Positions 17,744 to 26,492 of a stretch of DNA of 64,000 nt are shown here, piece after piece. The position numbers were made by a program, and so were the translations under genes. A model generated the notes under the pieces. The model ran no database searches. It was not told the origin of the DNA and saw nothing but the letters and a program-made list of their open reading frames with translations. Origin of the DNA: JAWKVD01 sp041398225 (GTDB lineage Bacteria; Pseudomonadota; Alphaproteobacteria; Caulobacterales; Hyphomonadaceae); contig JAWKVD010000010.1 of assembly GCA_041398225.1 (NCBI GenBank), positions 62,001-126,000 on the forward strand, read 5' to 3'. The first letter of the stretch is position 1. Each line of letters starts with the position of its first letter.

Positions 17744-17771
17744 GGCGTCGGGCTCAGGCCCGACGCCTTTT
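17744..17771 (+). terminator. Strong intrinsic terminator ending the zinc-ribbon cluster
   Basis: A perfect 10-base stem GGCGTCGGGC / GCCCGACGCC with the 4-base loop TCAG is followed directly by TTTTCCTT. It lies 31 bases after the protease stop and just before the convergent tryptophanase gene. Confidence 0.9.
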
Positions 17772-17788
17772 CCTTGGCCGTTGAGTCA

Positions 17789-19153
17789 TCAAAGCGGTTC
17801 AAATTCGGCCGTGAAGTGCCGCATCATTGGCGGCTCCTTTGCGATCCGCAGTCCTTTGAGTTGGGGCGCTGCCGCCACGAGTTCCTCGAAGACTTCGACA
17901 ACATAATCAGCGTGGCTCTGCGTATAGACCCGGCGAGGAAACGCGAGACGAACGAGATCCATCATCGCGGGCTCCTCCCGCCCGTCGGGCTTGCGCCCGA
18001 ACATGACCGTACCGATTTCGCAACCACGAATACCGCCCATCAGGTACAGCGCGCACGCCAGCGACTGCCCTGGGTATTCGAGCGGTGGAATGTGAGGAAG
18101 AAAGGCGCGGGCGTCCACGAAAACCGCGTGCCCGCCCGCCGGCTTCACCACGGGCACGCCGAGCGCATCCAACCGCTCGACAATATAGGCATTGGTTCGC
18201 ACGCGATAACGCAAATAGTCGTCGTCGACGATCTCTTCCAAGCCCTGCGCGATCGCATCGAGATCGCGTCCCGCAAGACCGCCATATGTCGGGAAACCCT
18301 CAGTCTGGATCAATCGCGTGCGAGCGCGCTCGGCAAGATCGTCGTCATTGATCGCCAGCCACCCACCGATGTTGGCGAAGGCGTCCTTCTTTGCGCTCAT
18401 CGTCATGCCGTCAGCGACGCTGAACATCTCCCGCACAATCTCGGGAATCGCGCGGTCACCCTGCCCCTCCTCGCGGAGCTTGATGAACCAGGCGTTCTCC
18501 GCGAAGCGGCAACCATCGATGAAGAATGGCTTGCCGTGCTTCCTCGCAAGTTCAGCGGCGCCGCGAATGTTCGCCAGGCTGACCGGCTGCCCTCCGCCCG
18601 CATTGTTGGTGACCGTCATCATCACCGCCGGAACAACATCGCCGCGCGCTTTCAGCAGGGACTCCAAAGCAGCCAGATCCATATTGCCCTTAAAGGGATG
18701 CTCCAACGATGGAACACGCCCCTCAGCGATGGGGAGGTCGACCGCCTCCGCGCCAGCCGCTTCGATATTACCACGCGTCGTATCGAAGTGCGTATTGGAG
18801 GGAATAACGTGGCCAGGGCGCGCGATCAGCGAGAACAGCAGATGCTCGGCTGCACGTCCCTGGTGCGTTGGGATGATATGACGGAAGTCCATCAAGCGCC
18901 GCACGGCGGCTTCGAAGCGAAAGTAGCTGGGCGCCCCGGCATAGCTCTCATCCCCCCGCATAATCGCAGCCCATTGCTCAGAGCTCATCGCCGACGTGCC
19001 GCTGTCGGTCAGGAGATCGATGATGACGTCGTCAGAATGGAGCTTGAAGAGATTGTAGCGGGCCTCCTTGAGCAACCCTTCGCGTTCAGCGCGGGTCGTC
19101 ATGCGGATCGGCTCCACAGACTTGATACGAAACGGTTCAATGATGGTCTTCAT
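17789..19153 (-). CDS. tnaA: Tryptophanase (tryptophan indole-lyase)
   Basis: A 454-residue PLP enzyme of the beta-eliminating lyase family, converting tryptophan to indole, pyruvate and ammonia. The PLP Lys lies in MTMSAKKDAFANIGG. FFIDGCRFAENAWFI and YPGQSLACALYLMGGIRGCEIG are family landmarks. The C-terminus MRHFTAEF has the His typical of tryptophanase at the place where tyrosine phenol-lyase has Phe, so I prefer tryptophanase; tyrosine phenol-lyase remains the alternative. GGGAG precedes the start. The gene stands alone: no tnaC-like Trp leader peptide and no tnaB permease adjoin it. Indole could serve as a signal. Confidence 0.88.
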   Translation of the reverse strand: MKTIIEPFRIKSVEPIRMTTRAEREGLLKEARYNLFKLHSDDVIIDLLTDSGTSAMSSEQWAAIMRGDESYAGAPSYFRFEAAVRRLMDFRHIIPTHQGRAAEHLLFSLIARPGHVIPSNTHFDTTRGNIEAAGAEAVDLPIAEGRVPSLEHPFKGNMDLAALESLLKARGDVVPAVMMTVTNNAGGGQPVSLANIRGAAELARKHGKPFFIDGCRFAENAWFIKLREEGQGDRAIPEIVREMFSVADGMTMSAKKDAFANIGGWLAINDDDLAERARTRLIQTEGFPTYGGLAGRDLDAIAQGLEEIVDDDYLRYRVRTNAYIVERLDALGVPVVKPAGGHAVFVDARAFLPHIPPLEYPGQSLACALYLMGGIRGCEIGTVMFGRKPDGREEPAMMDLVRLAFPRRVYTQSHADYVVEVFEELVAAAPQLKGLRIAKEPPMMRHFTAEFEPL

Positions 19154-19339
19154 GGCGAACAGGCTCCCGGTTCCTTACGGTCCCGGGAAGCCCCGAACGG
19201 GACTTGGAGCTTGAGGCTCAGCGCACCGGGACGAATCCCGCGCCGCGGTTGCCTGCCATGAAAGAGTGCAGACCGCGCTCAGCGCCTGAAAGCGGCCGAT
19301 CTCCGGTCTGGCGGCAGACACGACAATCAGCCAAACGAC

Positions 19340-19415
19340 TGGCAGGGGCAGAGGGACTCGAACCCCCGACCCTCGGTTTTGGAGACCGATGCTCTACCAA
19401 CTGAGCTATACCCCT
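19340..19415 (-). tRNA. tRNA-Trp (CCA)
   Basis: Read on the minus strand, the 76 bases fold into a full cloverleaf. The acceptor AGGGGTA pairs with TGCCCCT. The D-arm contains AGCTCAGTTGGTAGAGC. The anticodon stem TCGGT/ACCGA encloses the loop CTCCAAA (anticodon CCA). The T-arm carries GGTTCGAGTCC. The 3' CCA is encoded. It lies upstream of tnaA, whose substrate is tryptophan, but there is no evidence that the two are linked. Confidence 0.96.
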
Positions 19416-19514
19416 GCGGGTCGGAACCGTGGCTGATACGCGAACAAGGGCCCGAATTCAAGGCGAAGAATGCGCCGGCGTACCCCTAGGGTGACAGCCC
19501 GCCTAACCCCCGTT

Positions 19515-19976
19515 ATGGCTTCGGATTTCCAGAACTTGCGAGGTTTCATGGCTGAACCAGTGATGATCGATCACGGCCCTTGGGCCGGCTGGCGAACCTG
19601 GACCCACGACGCCTTCGAAACCGGGTCCGGACCGTTCTATTTCCAGAAGAGCGACGACGGGACAGTCCGATGCGCGTTCAGACTGGAGAAAAAGCACTTG
19701 AACGGCGGCGGCGCGGCGCATGGCGGGTGCCTGATGACATTCGCCGACTTCGCAGTTTTCGCCATCGCCGACGACGTGATCGGCTCACGAGCGGTTACTG
19801 TGAACCTTTCGGGCGACTTCCTTGGCCCGGCCTACGAAGGTGAGCTGATGGAGGCGACCGGCGAAGTGACCCGCGCCGGCGGACGCATCATATATGTCCG
19901 TGGACTTATAACGGCCGACGGCAAGCCCTGCCTCAGCTTCACGTCCGTGATCACCCGCATCAAACCCAAAACCTAG
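19515..19976 (+). CDS. PaaI-type hotdog thioesterase
   Basis: A ~153-residue single hotdog-fold acyl-CoA thioesterase. The motif LNGGGAAHGGCLMTFADFAVFAIA carries the HGG signature on the central helix (given here as LNGGGAAHGG plus CLMTFADFA), followed by the strands AVTVNLSGDFLGPAYEGE and GRIIYVRGLI. The start is uncertain: ATG 19470, 19515 and 19548 are all in frame. Only 19548 has a GAGG nearby, and 19515 is chosen as a compromise on length. It is convergent with the downstream GST gene. The substrate is unknown. Confidence 0.82.
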   Translation: MASDFQNLRGFMAEPVMIDHGPWAGWRTWTHDAFETGSGPFYFQKSDDGTVRCAFRLEKKHLNGGGAAHGGCLMTFADFAVFAIADDVIGSRAVTVNLSGDFLGPAYEGELMEATGEVTRAGGRIIYVRGLITADGKPCLSFTSVITRIKPKT

Positions 19977-19997
19977 AAGCCGCAACCAGGCGGCGGA

Positions 19998-20615
19998 TCA
20001 ACCAGCCAACGCCGGTCGCGCCAGCATACGCTCGCGCCACGCATTGAGGTTGGCGTGCTCTTCCCATGGCTTGTAGCGAACGGCCCGCCCGAATCCGAAG
20101 GCGACGTGCAACGTGATGTCGGCGATCGTGAATCTGTCTCCCGCGACGTAGGGCGTATCGCCCAGGCGCTCGTCGAGATACGCCGCCATCTTGCGGGTGC
20201 GGCCTGCCGAGATTTCAGCCCACTCAGGACACTGCGGCGTCTCCAACTCGGCCATGGCAGGATGCGAGTTGCGAAACCAATGCCCCAACGGAAGGAGATA
20301 GGTGAGTTCGATCCGACGATCCCACATCTCAATAAAGGCGCGCTCCTCATAGTCTTCACCAAACAGGTTCGGCTCGGGATATGCCCCTTCAAAATAGACG
20401 CAAATGGCGCGGCTCTCGGTTAGCGTTCGGCCGTCGTCGAACTGCAGAACCGGAACCTGAGCAAGCGGACTCATGACGCGATATTCGTGAGACTTGTGCT
20501 CTTTCGAGGTGATCGAAACCTGAACAGTATCGATCTGCTCCCAAACACCCTTCTCCATCAGAAAGTACTTCACCCGATCCGGGTTCGGCGCCTTGTCGGT
20601 CACGTAGAGTTTCAT
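19998..20615 (-). CDS. Glutathione S-transferase family protein
   Basis: A 205-residue GST. The N-terminal thioredoxin-like domain begins MKLYVTDKAPNPDRVKYFL, has the cis-Pro motif AQVPVLQ and the glutathione-gamma-Glu motif LTESRAICVYF. The C-terminal helical domain includes PYVAGDRFTIADITLHVAF with the conserved N-cap Asp. The start is set at ATG 20615 behind an excellent GAGGAGG, rather than a codon 15 bases further upstream. The specific reaction cannot be predicted. Confidence 0.88.
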   Translation of the reverse strand: MKLYVTDKAPNPDRVKYFLMEKGVWEQIDTVQVSITSKEHKSHEYRVMSPLAQVPVLQFDDGRTLTESRAICVYFEGAYPEPNLFGEDYEERAFIEMWDRRIELTYLLPLGHWFRNSHPAMAELETPQCPEWAEISAGRTRKMAAYLDERLGDTPYVAGDRFTIADITLHVAFGFGRAVRYKPWEEHANLNAWRERMLARPALAG

Positions 20616-20733
20616 GAGCGTCCTCCTCACGACACCTTTCTGCGGACAGACGCAGGAGATGCGTCACGCCCTCGCCGCCACGCTAACACGCCCCGCGGCA
20701 CCGCAGGCAAGGCGCCAAATCTGGAACGTATTG

Positions 20734-21672
20734 TTAGCGGCCCCGTCGCGGCGCGGGGCGGCGCGCCTTCGGTCTGGTTGGCCCCCGCGATCCTGCGCCG
20801 GTCCTGTCGCGATTGCCGCCCGGCGAAGGCGAACGCGCCTTGGCTCCACCTTTCTGGCTCTCGCCTCGCCCCCCGCCCTTGCCGCCAGACGGAGTTGCGA
20901 TGCGCCCCTCGCGCAAGAGCGATCCGAACGCTTCCTCCAACTGGCGAGCCGGCACTTCCTCCAGCGCGCCCGTCGCCAGGACGCCCAGTTCGATCGGACC
21001 ATAGGAAACGCGGATCAATCGATTGACCTTCAGACCCAGACTTTCCAGCGCCCGGCGCACCTCGCGGTTCTTGCCCTCGGTAAGCGTCACCTCAATCCAG
21101 GAATTGGCGCCCTGCTTACGCTCGATCCGCGCAAGAATTGAACGGTAGGTCACGCCGTCAATCTCCGCCCCATCGCGAAGACGATCAAGGTCCGCCTGCT
21201 CGACCTTGCCAAACGCGCGCGCCCGGTACTTTCGTGTCAGCCCGGTCGACGGCAGCTCAAGCGCGCGGGCGAGATCACCGTCGTTCGTCAGCAGCAACAA
21301 TCCTTCGGTCGTGAGATCAAGACGCCCGACCGTCACGACCCGCGGAAGCGTCGCCGGCAGCGCATCGAAAATGGTGGGACGACCTTCAGGATCGCGATTG
21401 GTCGTGACAAGGCCAGCAGGCTTGTGGAAACGCCAGAGCCGGGTCGCCTGCGGGCGGGCGATAATGCGACCGTCGACCAGGATACGTTCGCGTCCCGTGA
21501 CTTTGAACGCCGGGCTGTCGAGGACCTTGCCGTCAACCGACACACGGCCTTCGGCGATCATCTTCTCGATATCGCGGCGAGACGCGACGCCCGCATGAGC
21601 CAGATATTTTGCGATCCGGTCGCCAGAAGCTCCGACTTCGCCTGTTGTGCCCGATCTGAATCGGTCCGTCAT
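20734..21672 (-). CDS. rluB: 23S rRNA pseudouridine synthase, RluB/RsuA family
   Basis: A 312-residue enzyme. An S4 RNA-binding domain (RIAKYLAHAGVASRRDIEKMI, VSVDGKVL) is followed by the catalytic domain with GRLDLTTEGLLLLTNDG, which contains the catalytic Asp, then LTRKYRA and EGKNREVRRALESLGLKVNRLIR. The last ~60 residues are a basic, Gly/Ser/Arg-rich tail (SGGKGGGRGESQKGG...) that probably binds RNA. RluB (position 2605 in E. coli numbering) is the best guess within the family; RluE or RsuA cannot be excluded. It is the last gene of a minus-strand run with the two membrane-protein genes upstream. Confidence 0.88.
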   Translation of the reverse strand: MTDRFRSGTTGEVGASGDRIAKYLAHAGVASRRDIEKMIAEGRVSVDGKVLDSPAFKVTGRERILVDGRIIARPQATRLWRFHKPAGLVTTNRDPEGRPTIFDALPATLPRVVTVGRLDLTTEGLLLLTNDGDLARALELPSTGLTRKYRARAFGKVEQADLDRLRDGAEIDGVTYRSILARIERKQGANSWIEVTLTEGKNREVRRALESLGLKVNRLIRVSYGPIELGVLATGALEEVPARQLEEAFGSLLREGRIATPSGGKGGGRGESQKGGAKARSPSPGGNRDRTGAGSRGPTRPKARRPAPRRGR

Positions 21673-21725
21673 CCGACGCTCCGCAAAGGAATGAGCCCTG
21701 CCCCTACCTTAGCACACGATCGCAG

Positions 21726-22115
21726 TCACGAGGTAACTGAAACAAGCGGCCCGAGCAGCGCCACCCCAAAGACAAGGTCGAAAGCCACATTGAACAGGTT
21801 GAGCCAGGTGAACGTCTTGTCCGCGAACAACGACCAGCTGCGCCCGAAGCAGGACCCCAGCCAGCCAACGCCTAAAGTCGCGGCCGCCCACGGGGCAGCC
21901 TCCACTTGCGAGACCAGCGCCCAGCCGGCAAAGGCATGGGCGGCGAAGAACAGCCCCCCAAATGTCGCCCGAAATTCCGAGCGCCCCTCAGCCTGACCAG
22001 GCGTCGGCACCAATCGCACAACGCGCGACGCCCAAGCGGGGTTCATCATCGCGTATCCGCCGATGAGGGCCCCAACCAGGGAGGCGGCGATTGCCAGATA
22101 GTGAGTCCAGGGCAC
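21726..22115 (-). CDS. Small four-helix membrane protein, DUF4345-like
   Basis: A 129-residue integral membrane protein with about four hydrophobic helices. The central motif EFRATFGGLFFAAHAF resembles DUF4345 proteins, whose function is unknown. The start is GTG 22115, with TGAGGAGG eight bases upstream inside the end of the PepSY gene, so translation is probably coupled. Confidence 0.65.
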   Translation of the reverse strand: MPWTHYLAIAASLVGALIGGYAMMNPAWASRVVRLVPTPGQAEGRSEFRATFGGLFFAAHAFAGWALVSQVEAAPWAAATLGVGWLGSCFGRSWSLFADKTFTWLNLFNVAFDLVFGVALLGPLVSVTS

Positions 22116-22127
22116 CTGAAAGCCTCC

Positions 22128-22838
22128 TCAGGCTTTCAATACGCCTCGCGTGAACCGGTGGATCACCAGCACAATTCCGAACAGCACAAGCGAAAGTCCC
22201 AAGGACGCCACGGCGATCAGCCACGGCGTATTGAAGTTCTCACGGTCGACGTAGTCCATGATGTGGAGTGACCAGAAGAAATCGTAGGTCCGCCACAGAT
22301 CCGTGCGCGCAGGACCGGGGTGGCCGTCAACGCCCCGTATATATAGCGCCCGATGGCCGGGACCCTCAAAATCCGCGCGCCAGACATCCCCAGTTCCGCC
22401 TGCTTCCCGCGGAGCCTGCGCGAAATAGGTCATGGAGGAGAGTTTCCCGCCGCCCATCCACGCGGTCTGCGCGACATCGCGCGCGATCGTCTCATCAATG
22501 GGCGAAAGCACGGAGCCGGTCTCGGCGGAAACGAGGAAGACCCCGATCTCACCCTCGATTTCATAGACTGGGCGCGCCGCGAGCGTCGTGAGCGTGGCGC
22601 GAACAGGGCGGTCCTCGGCGACGCGGGCAAGCGCCTCCTGCATCGTAACTTTCACCTGAGAAAGGTCGATTGTTTCCCGGTCAGGCGCGCGCCAGAGCTT
22701 GACGCCCTGGACGTTCTCGATGGGAAACACCGCGAAGAAGAGACCGCTCGCAGTCCACACAAGAAGTTGCAGACCGACAATCAGACCCAGCCATTTGTGG
22801 ATCCGGGCAACCAAGTAGGCTGTACGAGGCGAAATCAT
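22128..22838 (-). CDS. PepSY-type membrane protein
   Basis: A 236-residue protein (ATG 22838; an in-frame TTG at 22874 would add 12 residues). An N-terminal helix follows ARIHKWLG (KWLGLIVGLQLLVWTASGLF). A ~150-residue periplasmic part contains PepSY-like sequence (TMQEALARVAEDRPV, PVYEIEGEIGVFLVSAETGSVLS). A C-terminal helix (WLIAVASLGLSLVLFGIVLVIHRF) follows a conserved-looking WSLHIMDY, and the His residues near both helices resemble those of PepSY-TM proteins involved in iron or flavin/haem redox. Function is unproven; it is cotranscribed with the DUF4345-like gene. Confidence 0.78.
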   Translation of the reverse strand: MISPRTAYLVARIHKWLGLIVGLQLLVWTASGLFFAVFPIENVQGVKLWRAPDRETIDLSQVKVTMQEALARVAEDRPVRATLTTLAARPVYEIEGEIGVFLVSAETGSVLSPIDETIARDVAQTAWMGGGKLSSMTYFAQAPREAGGTGDVWRADFEGPGHRALYIRGVDGHPGPARTDLWRTYDFFWSLHIMDYVDRENFNTPWLIAVASLGLSLVLFGIVLVIHRFTRGVLKA

Positions 22839-22952
22839 ATCGTCGCGATTACGCTGACGCGCGTTCTTCGGCAAGATTGCGCGTCGTCCGTCTTGCAGCG
22901 CATCAGGCCTATACTATGGTTGGGCCATCGGATCAGGAGACGTGGGCAGAAT

Positions 22953-23435
22953 ATGCGTGCAGTAGCGTTGATGGTTGCGCTGGCCGTTGCGCAGGTCGGC
23001 TATGCTCCGGCGACTCTAGGCCAGACACAAAGCGACCTGACGGGTCAGCTCACCGGCGATTGGACCTGCGCTATGACGCCCAAGGTCGAGGGAGGAGCCG
23101 CTGGAAGCGGTGCGCTCGGGTTCAAACCCGATGGAACGCTGGAAGGGCGTATTCAGTTCTCGTTTGAGCAGGACGGCGACGTGATCGCACTGACCGTGGG
23201 CTTCGCGGGCAGTTGGACCCTGAACGGAACCCAACTTCAGGAGGACGTCGCCGACTCCTTCCTGGAGAGCGCAACAGTCAATGATGCGTCCTTGCCCGAC
23301 GATCTGCTGAACGATCTGCGCGACGCCACCACTGAAGAACTGGGCGGTCTGGCAGGCGTCGCGGAGGTCGCCTACGTATCTCCACACGCCCTTGTTCTCG
23401 ATGAGAATGAAATGGCGATCAGCTGCTGGCGCTGA
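22953..23435 (+). CDS. Hypothetical exported protein
   Basis: A 160-residue protein starting at ATG 22953 (CAGGAGA farther upstream). A signal peptide (VALMVALAVAQVGYAPATLGQ) precedes a beta-rich domain: LTGDWTCAMTP, GALGFKPDGTLEGRIQFSF, LTVGFAGSWTLNGTQLQE. This pattern of GxW and short strands resembles lipocalin-like or META-type small periplasmic domains, but I do not recognise a family. A Cys near the start (TWTC region) and one two residues from the end could form a disulphide. Confidence 0.65.
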   Translation: MRAVALMVALAVAQVGYAPATLGQTQSDLTGQLTGDWTCAMTPKVEGGAAGSGALGFKPDGTLEGRIQFSFEQDGDVIALTVGFAGSWTLNGTQLQEDVADSFLESATVNDASLPDDLLNDLRDATTEELGGLAGVAEVAYVSPHALVLDENEMAISCWR

Positions 23436-23469
23436 ACCAAACCGCCCATACCGAACAGATGCCGCCCGC

Positions 23470-24198
23470 CTAGTCCGCGGGGCCGGCAACCAGCGACATT
23501 GAATAGGGAATATAGATCTCCAGATCCAATGGCCCGACCGGACGCGACAACACCCTGTTTTCCAGACCGGTAAGAGAAACCGTCGCCGGGCTACCAGACG
23601 CGCCGAACGTTGACTGCATTTGCTTCAGATCCGCCGCGATCGCCTCGATCAGAGCAGCTCGATGCTTCGCCGGGTTCGCCACCTCAAGGAATTGGCTGTC
23701 GCCGACGATCGCTTCCACCCGACCGTTGAGCGAGGTGTCTCGCACGAACTTCTCCGCGCGGTCACGAAGTTGATCAAACGTCTCGCGTTCACGAACCGCA
23801 ACCTTCAGAACCAGATCAATGCCCGACCGGTCTTGTCCCCTGTTTTGAATAATCTCATCGGCTGTCGCCGTCTCTAGCGCCGCTGAATAACCCGGGCGAC
23901 CAACCTCGACCGTCACGCCCTCGGCGCGTTCCGCGCGGTTGGTGAACGTCCTGAAGGACGAGGACAGTTCTTGCTTGCGGGTATCGGCTGAACGTGTGCC
24001 CGTTTCCAGAACGACCGAGAACAACACGTAGTCCGCACGCACGACCAAAGAAACCTGCGGCGCGTCTCGCTGGTTGCGATCCACAAAGTTGGCCTGAGCG
24101 ACGATCTGGTTGCCTCGGACAACTTGCGCGTGAGCGGGCGCGATCATCACAGCGCACCCCACGAAAGCAAACGCTACAGCACCAATCAACGATCGCAT
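23470..24198 (-). CDS. Hypothetical exported protein
   Basis: A 242-residue protein starting at ATG 24198 with a signal peptide (LIGAVAFAFVGCAVMIAPAHAQ). The mature part begins with a VVRGNQIVAQANFVD strand, contains LEIYIPYSMSLV near its end, and has alternating strands and helices through the middle. The layout faintly recalls SIMPL/DUF541 periplasmic proteins, but I cannot confirm that. The longer open frame up to 24543 runs through a terminator and is not used. Confidence 0.6.
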   Translation of the reverse strand: MRSLIGAVAFAFVGCAVMIAPAHAQVVRGNQIVAQANFVDRNQRDAPQVSLVVRADYVLFSVVLETGTRSADTRKQELSSSFRTFTNRAERAEGVTVEVGRPGYSAALETATADEIIQNRGQDRSGIDLVLKVAVRERETFDQLRDRAEKFVRDTSLNGRVEAIVGDSQFLEVANPAKHRAALIEAIAADLKQMQSTFGASGSPATVSLTGLENRVLSRPVGPLDLEIYIPYSMSLVAGPAD

Positions 24199-24225
24199 GT
24201 GTTCTCTTCTCCCACCCCAGAGCCA

Positions 24226-24270
24226 CAAAAAAGTTGGCCCCGATGCAAGCACATCGCCTGCATCGGGGCC
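24226..24270 (-). terminator. Strong intrinsic terminator of the acyl-CoA dehydrogenase gene
   Basis: A perfect 12-base stem GGCCCCGATGCA / TGCATCGGGGCC (arms 24236-24247 and 24259-24270, 11-base loop) is followed, read on the minus strand, by AACTTTTTTGTG. It lies 59 bases past the stop at 24329 and just before the start of the next minus-strand gene. Confidence 0.92.
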
Positions 24271-24328
24271 AGATATTGACTGCTCGACGTCGTCAGAAAC
24301 GACGACGTCGAAAGCTAGCCCGGGTGAA

Positions 24329-25609
24329 CTACCAGCGTACGCCCTGAACCGCCTGATCGGCCTCAACCTCGGCGGCGTAGGCGTTGTCACGGTACTTCTT
24401 GAACTCGGACCGGGCGATCGCGCGCAGGTGTACCTCATCCGGACCATCCGCAAGACGCATGGTGCGCAAACCGGCGTAACGCTTGGCCAGACCGAAGTCT
24501 GTTGTAACGCCGGCGGCGCCAAACGCCTGGATAGCCTCGTCAAGAATACGACAAGCCATACGCGGCCCGGCCACCTTGATCATGGCGATCTCGTCCTTGG
24601 CATGCTTGTTGCCGACCGTGTCCATCATGTAGGCGGCCTTCAAAGTCAGCAGGCGGCACATCTCGATGTCGGTGCGAGCCTCGCCGATGCGCTGCTCCCA
24701 CACGGACTGTTCGGCGATCTTCTTGCCAAACGCTTCACGAGACAGCAGCCGACGGCACATCTGCTCAAGCGCGAACTCGACCGAGCCAATGGTGCGCATG
24801 CAGTGATGGATGCGGCCCGGCCCGAGACGGCCCTGCGCGATTTCGAAACCGCGCCCCTCACCCAACAGCATGTTGGATGCAGGGACCCGCACGTTTTCAA
24901 GTAACACCTCGGCGTGACCATGCGGTGCGTCATCGAAGCCGAACACCGGCAGCATGCGAAGAACCTTGACGCCGGGCGTGTCGAGCGGAACCAGGATTTG
25001 CGATTGTTGCTTGTGCCGGGCCGCGTTCGGATCGCTCTTGCCCATGACGATGGCGAGCTTGCAGTGGCTGTCGCCGACGCCAGAGGACCACCATTTGCGT
25101 CCGTTGATGACGTACTCGTCGCCATCACGCAAAATCGAGGTCTGGATATTCGTCGCATCAGACGAGGCCACCTCGGGCTCCGTCATAAGAAAGGCCGAAC
25201 GGATCTCGCCAGCCATAAGCGGCTTCAGCCATTGCTGCTTCTGCTCTTCCGTACCGTAGTAGTGCAACACTTCCATGTTGCCCGTGTCCGGCGCCGAGCA
25301 GTTGAAGACTTCCGAGGCCCACCCGATGCGGCCCATGATCTCCGCCAACGGCGCGTATTCGAGGTTCGTGAGGCCCGCGCCTTTCCACCCGTCTTTGTCA
25401 TGCTCCGGGTGCGGAGGCATGAACATGTTCCAGAGACCTTCCTTCTTGGCGATCTCCTTGAGGTCGTGAACGATTTGCGGCGTGGTCCAGCGATCGCCCG
25501 CCGCGTGCTGCTCCTCGTAGGTCGTCAGGTTGGGGTAGATGTGCTTGTCCATGAAATCCGACACGCGCCGGATGTAGTCTTTGGTCTTGTCGCTATACTC
25601 GAAATACAT
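24329..25609 (-). CDS. Acyl-CoA dehydrogenase family protein
   Basis: A 426-residue flavoenzyme for alpha,beta-dehydrogenation of an acyl-CoA. Landmarks are the N-terminal helical domain, FLMTEPEVASSDATNIQTS (FAD-binding and substrate loop), INGRKWWSSGVGD, the C-terminal helical domain with SREAFGKKIAEQ, and QAFGAAGVTTDFGLAKRYAGLRTMRLADGPDEVH. The length and the DGPDEVH ending resemble the ACAD10/11-like group that acts on longer or modified acyl chains. It is monocistronic, with its own terminator. Confidence 0.9.
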   Translation of the reverse strand: MYFEYSDKTKDYIRRVSDFMDKHIYPNLTTYEEQHAAGDRWTTPQIVHDLKEIAKKEGLWNMFMPPHPEHDKDGWKGAGLTNLEYAPLAEIMGRIGWASEVFNCSAPDTGNMEVLHYYGTEEQKQQWLKPLMAGEIRSAFLMTEPEVASSDATNIQTSILRDGDEYVINGRKWWSSGVGDSHCKLAIVMGKSDPNAARHKQQSQILVPLDTPGVKVLRMLPVFGFDDAPHGHAEVLLENVRVPASNMLLGEGRGFEIAQGRLGPGRIHHCMRTIGSVEFALEQMCRRLLSREAFGKKIAEQSVWEQRIGEARTDIEMCRLLTLKAAYMMDTVGNKHAKDEIAMIKVAGPRMACRILDEAIQAFGAAGVTTDFGLAKRYAGLRTMRLADGPDEVHLRAIARSEFKKYRDNAYAAEVEADQAVQGVRW

Positions 25610-25780
25610 GGACGGTTCCCTTTCCTGCCCTGTGTCCCGCCGCTGCTGAGCCAGAACGGATATTCTGACGCGTACGGGAATGCTTGCTTGCTGAACTGGA
25701 AATGGGCGTAGCGCCGAGCCGACCCCAAGTAAATGGGATAAGAACGCCCGCCCCCCGGCTCTCCGAACCCGGTTAGAAAG

Positions 25781-26344
25781 CTAGAAACGACGAACGGCTG
25801 AGGAATCTGGCGTTCGCTGCGCGAGGGCCGCGATGTCATCCCATCCGTAGCCGACAAGCGGCATCAACCGCGGCCCCACCGCATCCTGCTTCTGGCCGAA
25901 CTGACGGCCCCCAAGGGTCTCGTAAAAGGCCCTGGCCGCCGAATTGTCGGCCAGCACCCAAAGGCCGGCGGTGAACAACCCCCGCCTGATGCAATGGTCC
26001 GCGGAGGCCTTCAGGAGCGATCTTCCAAACCCGCGCCCGCGATAGGAGTCCAGAACATAGATCATCGTGATCTCGCCGTCCCACGGCGCGAGCGGTTCAC
26101 GATTGGCCCCAACACTCGAAAAGCCGACGATCTGCCCTCCGGATTCGACCACAAAGACGGCCTCATCAAGATCGTTGGGCATTTGAGCCAGAACACGCCG
26201 CCAGCGCGCCGCGACCCGCGCTTCAGTCAACGAAGCAAGATAGCCGGGGTCGAGAAGGTCCTTGTACGCCTCTTTCCAAGTGCGCACATGCACCCGGGCG
26301 ATACCCAAGGCGTCAAGCATTTGCGCATTTCGGATAACGGCCAT
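25781..26344 (-). CDS. GNAT-family N-acetyltransferase
   Basis: A 187-residue acetyltransferase starting at ATG 26344 (CAGGAGGAAC upstream; a 15-residue extension is possible but lacks a ribosome site). The fold is seen in IARVHVRTWKEAY, the strand VGFSSVGA, the motif A region ITMIYVLDSYRGRGFGRSLLKA with the acetyl-CoA pyrophosphate loop RGRGFG, and the DNSAARAFYETLGGRQ motif B. Such proteins acetylate amino groups of small molecules or proteins; the substrate cannot be inferred. Confidence 0.87.
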   Translation of the reverse strand: MAVIRNAQMLDALGIARVHVRTWKEAYKDLLDPGYLASLTEARVAARWRRVLAQMPNDLDEAVFVVESGGQIVGFSSVGANREPLAPWDGEITMIYVLDSYRGRGFGRSLLKASADHCIRRGLFTAGLWVLADNSAARAFYETLGGRQFGQKQDAVGPRLMPLVGYGWDDIAALAQRTPDSSAVRRF

Positions 26345-26492
26345 CGTGGGGCGTTCCTCCTGAACATGAGGCTGCGGGCGGTCGCGCACTTGTGCAAGCC
26401 CCTTTTTGTTCGACCTGCAGTGAACCTGATGATAGACGGCGTCACATTCGAAACACGCGAGCTTGGCGTACGGAGATCAGCCTGAGGGTGGA

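Noticed and set aside
17726..19261. 511-residue open frame on the plus strand
   Set aside because: It is antisense to tnaA, which has clear family motifs; the plus-strand frame is Arg/His-rich without any domain.
19154..19339. tnaC-like leader peptide upstream of tnaA
   Set aside because: The only short frame reading toward tnaA overlaps the tRNA and has no Trp residue.
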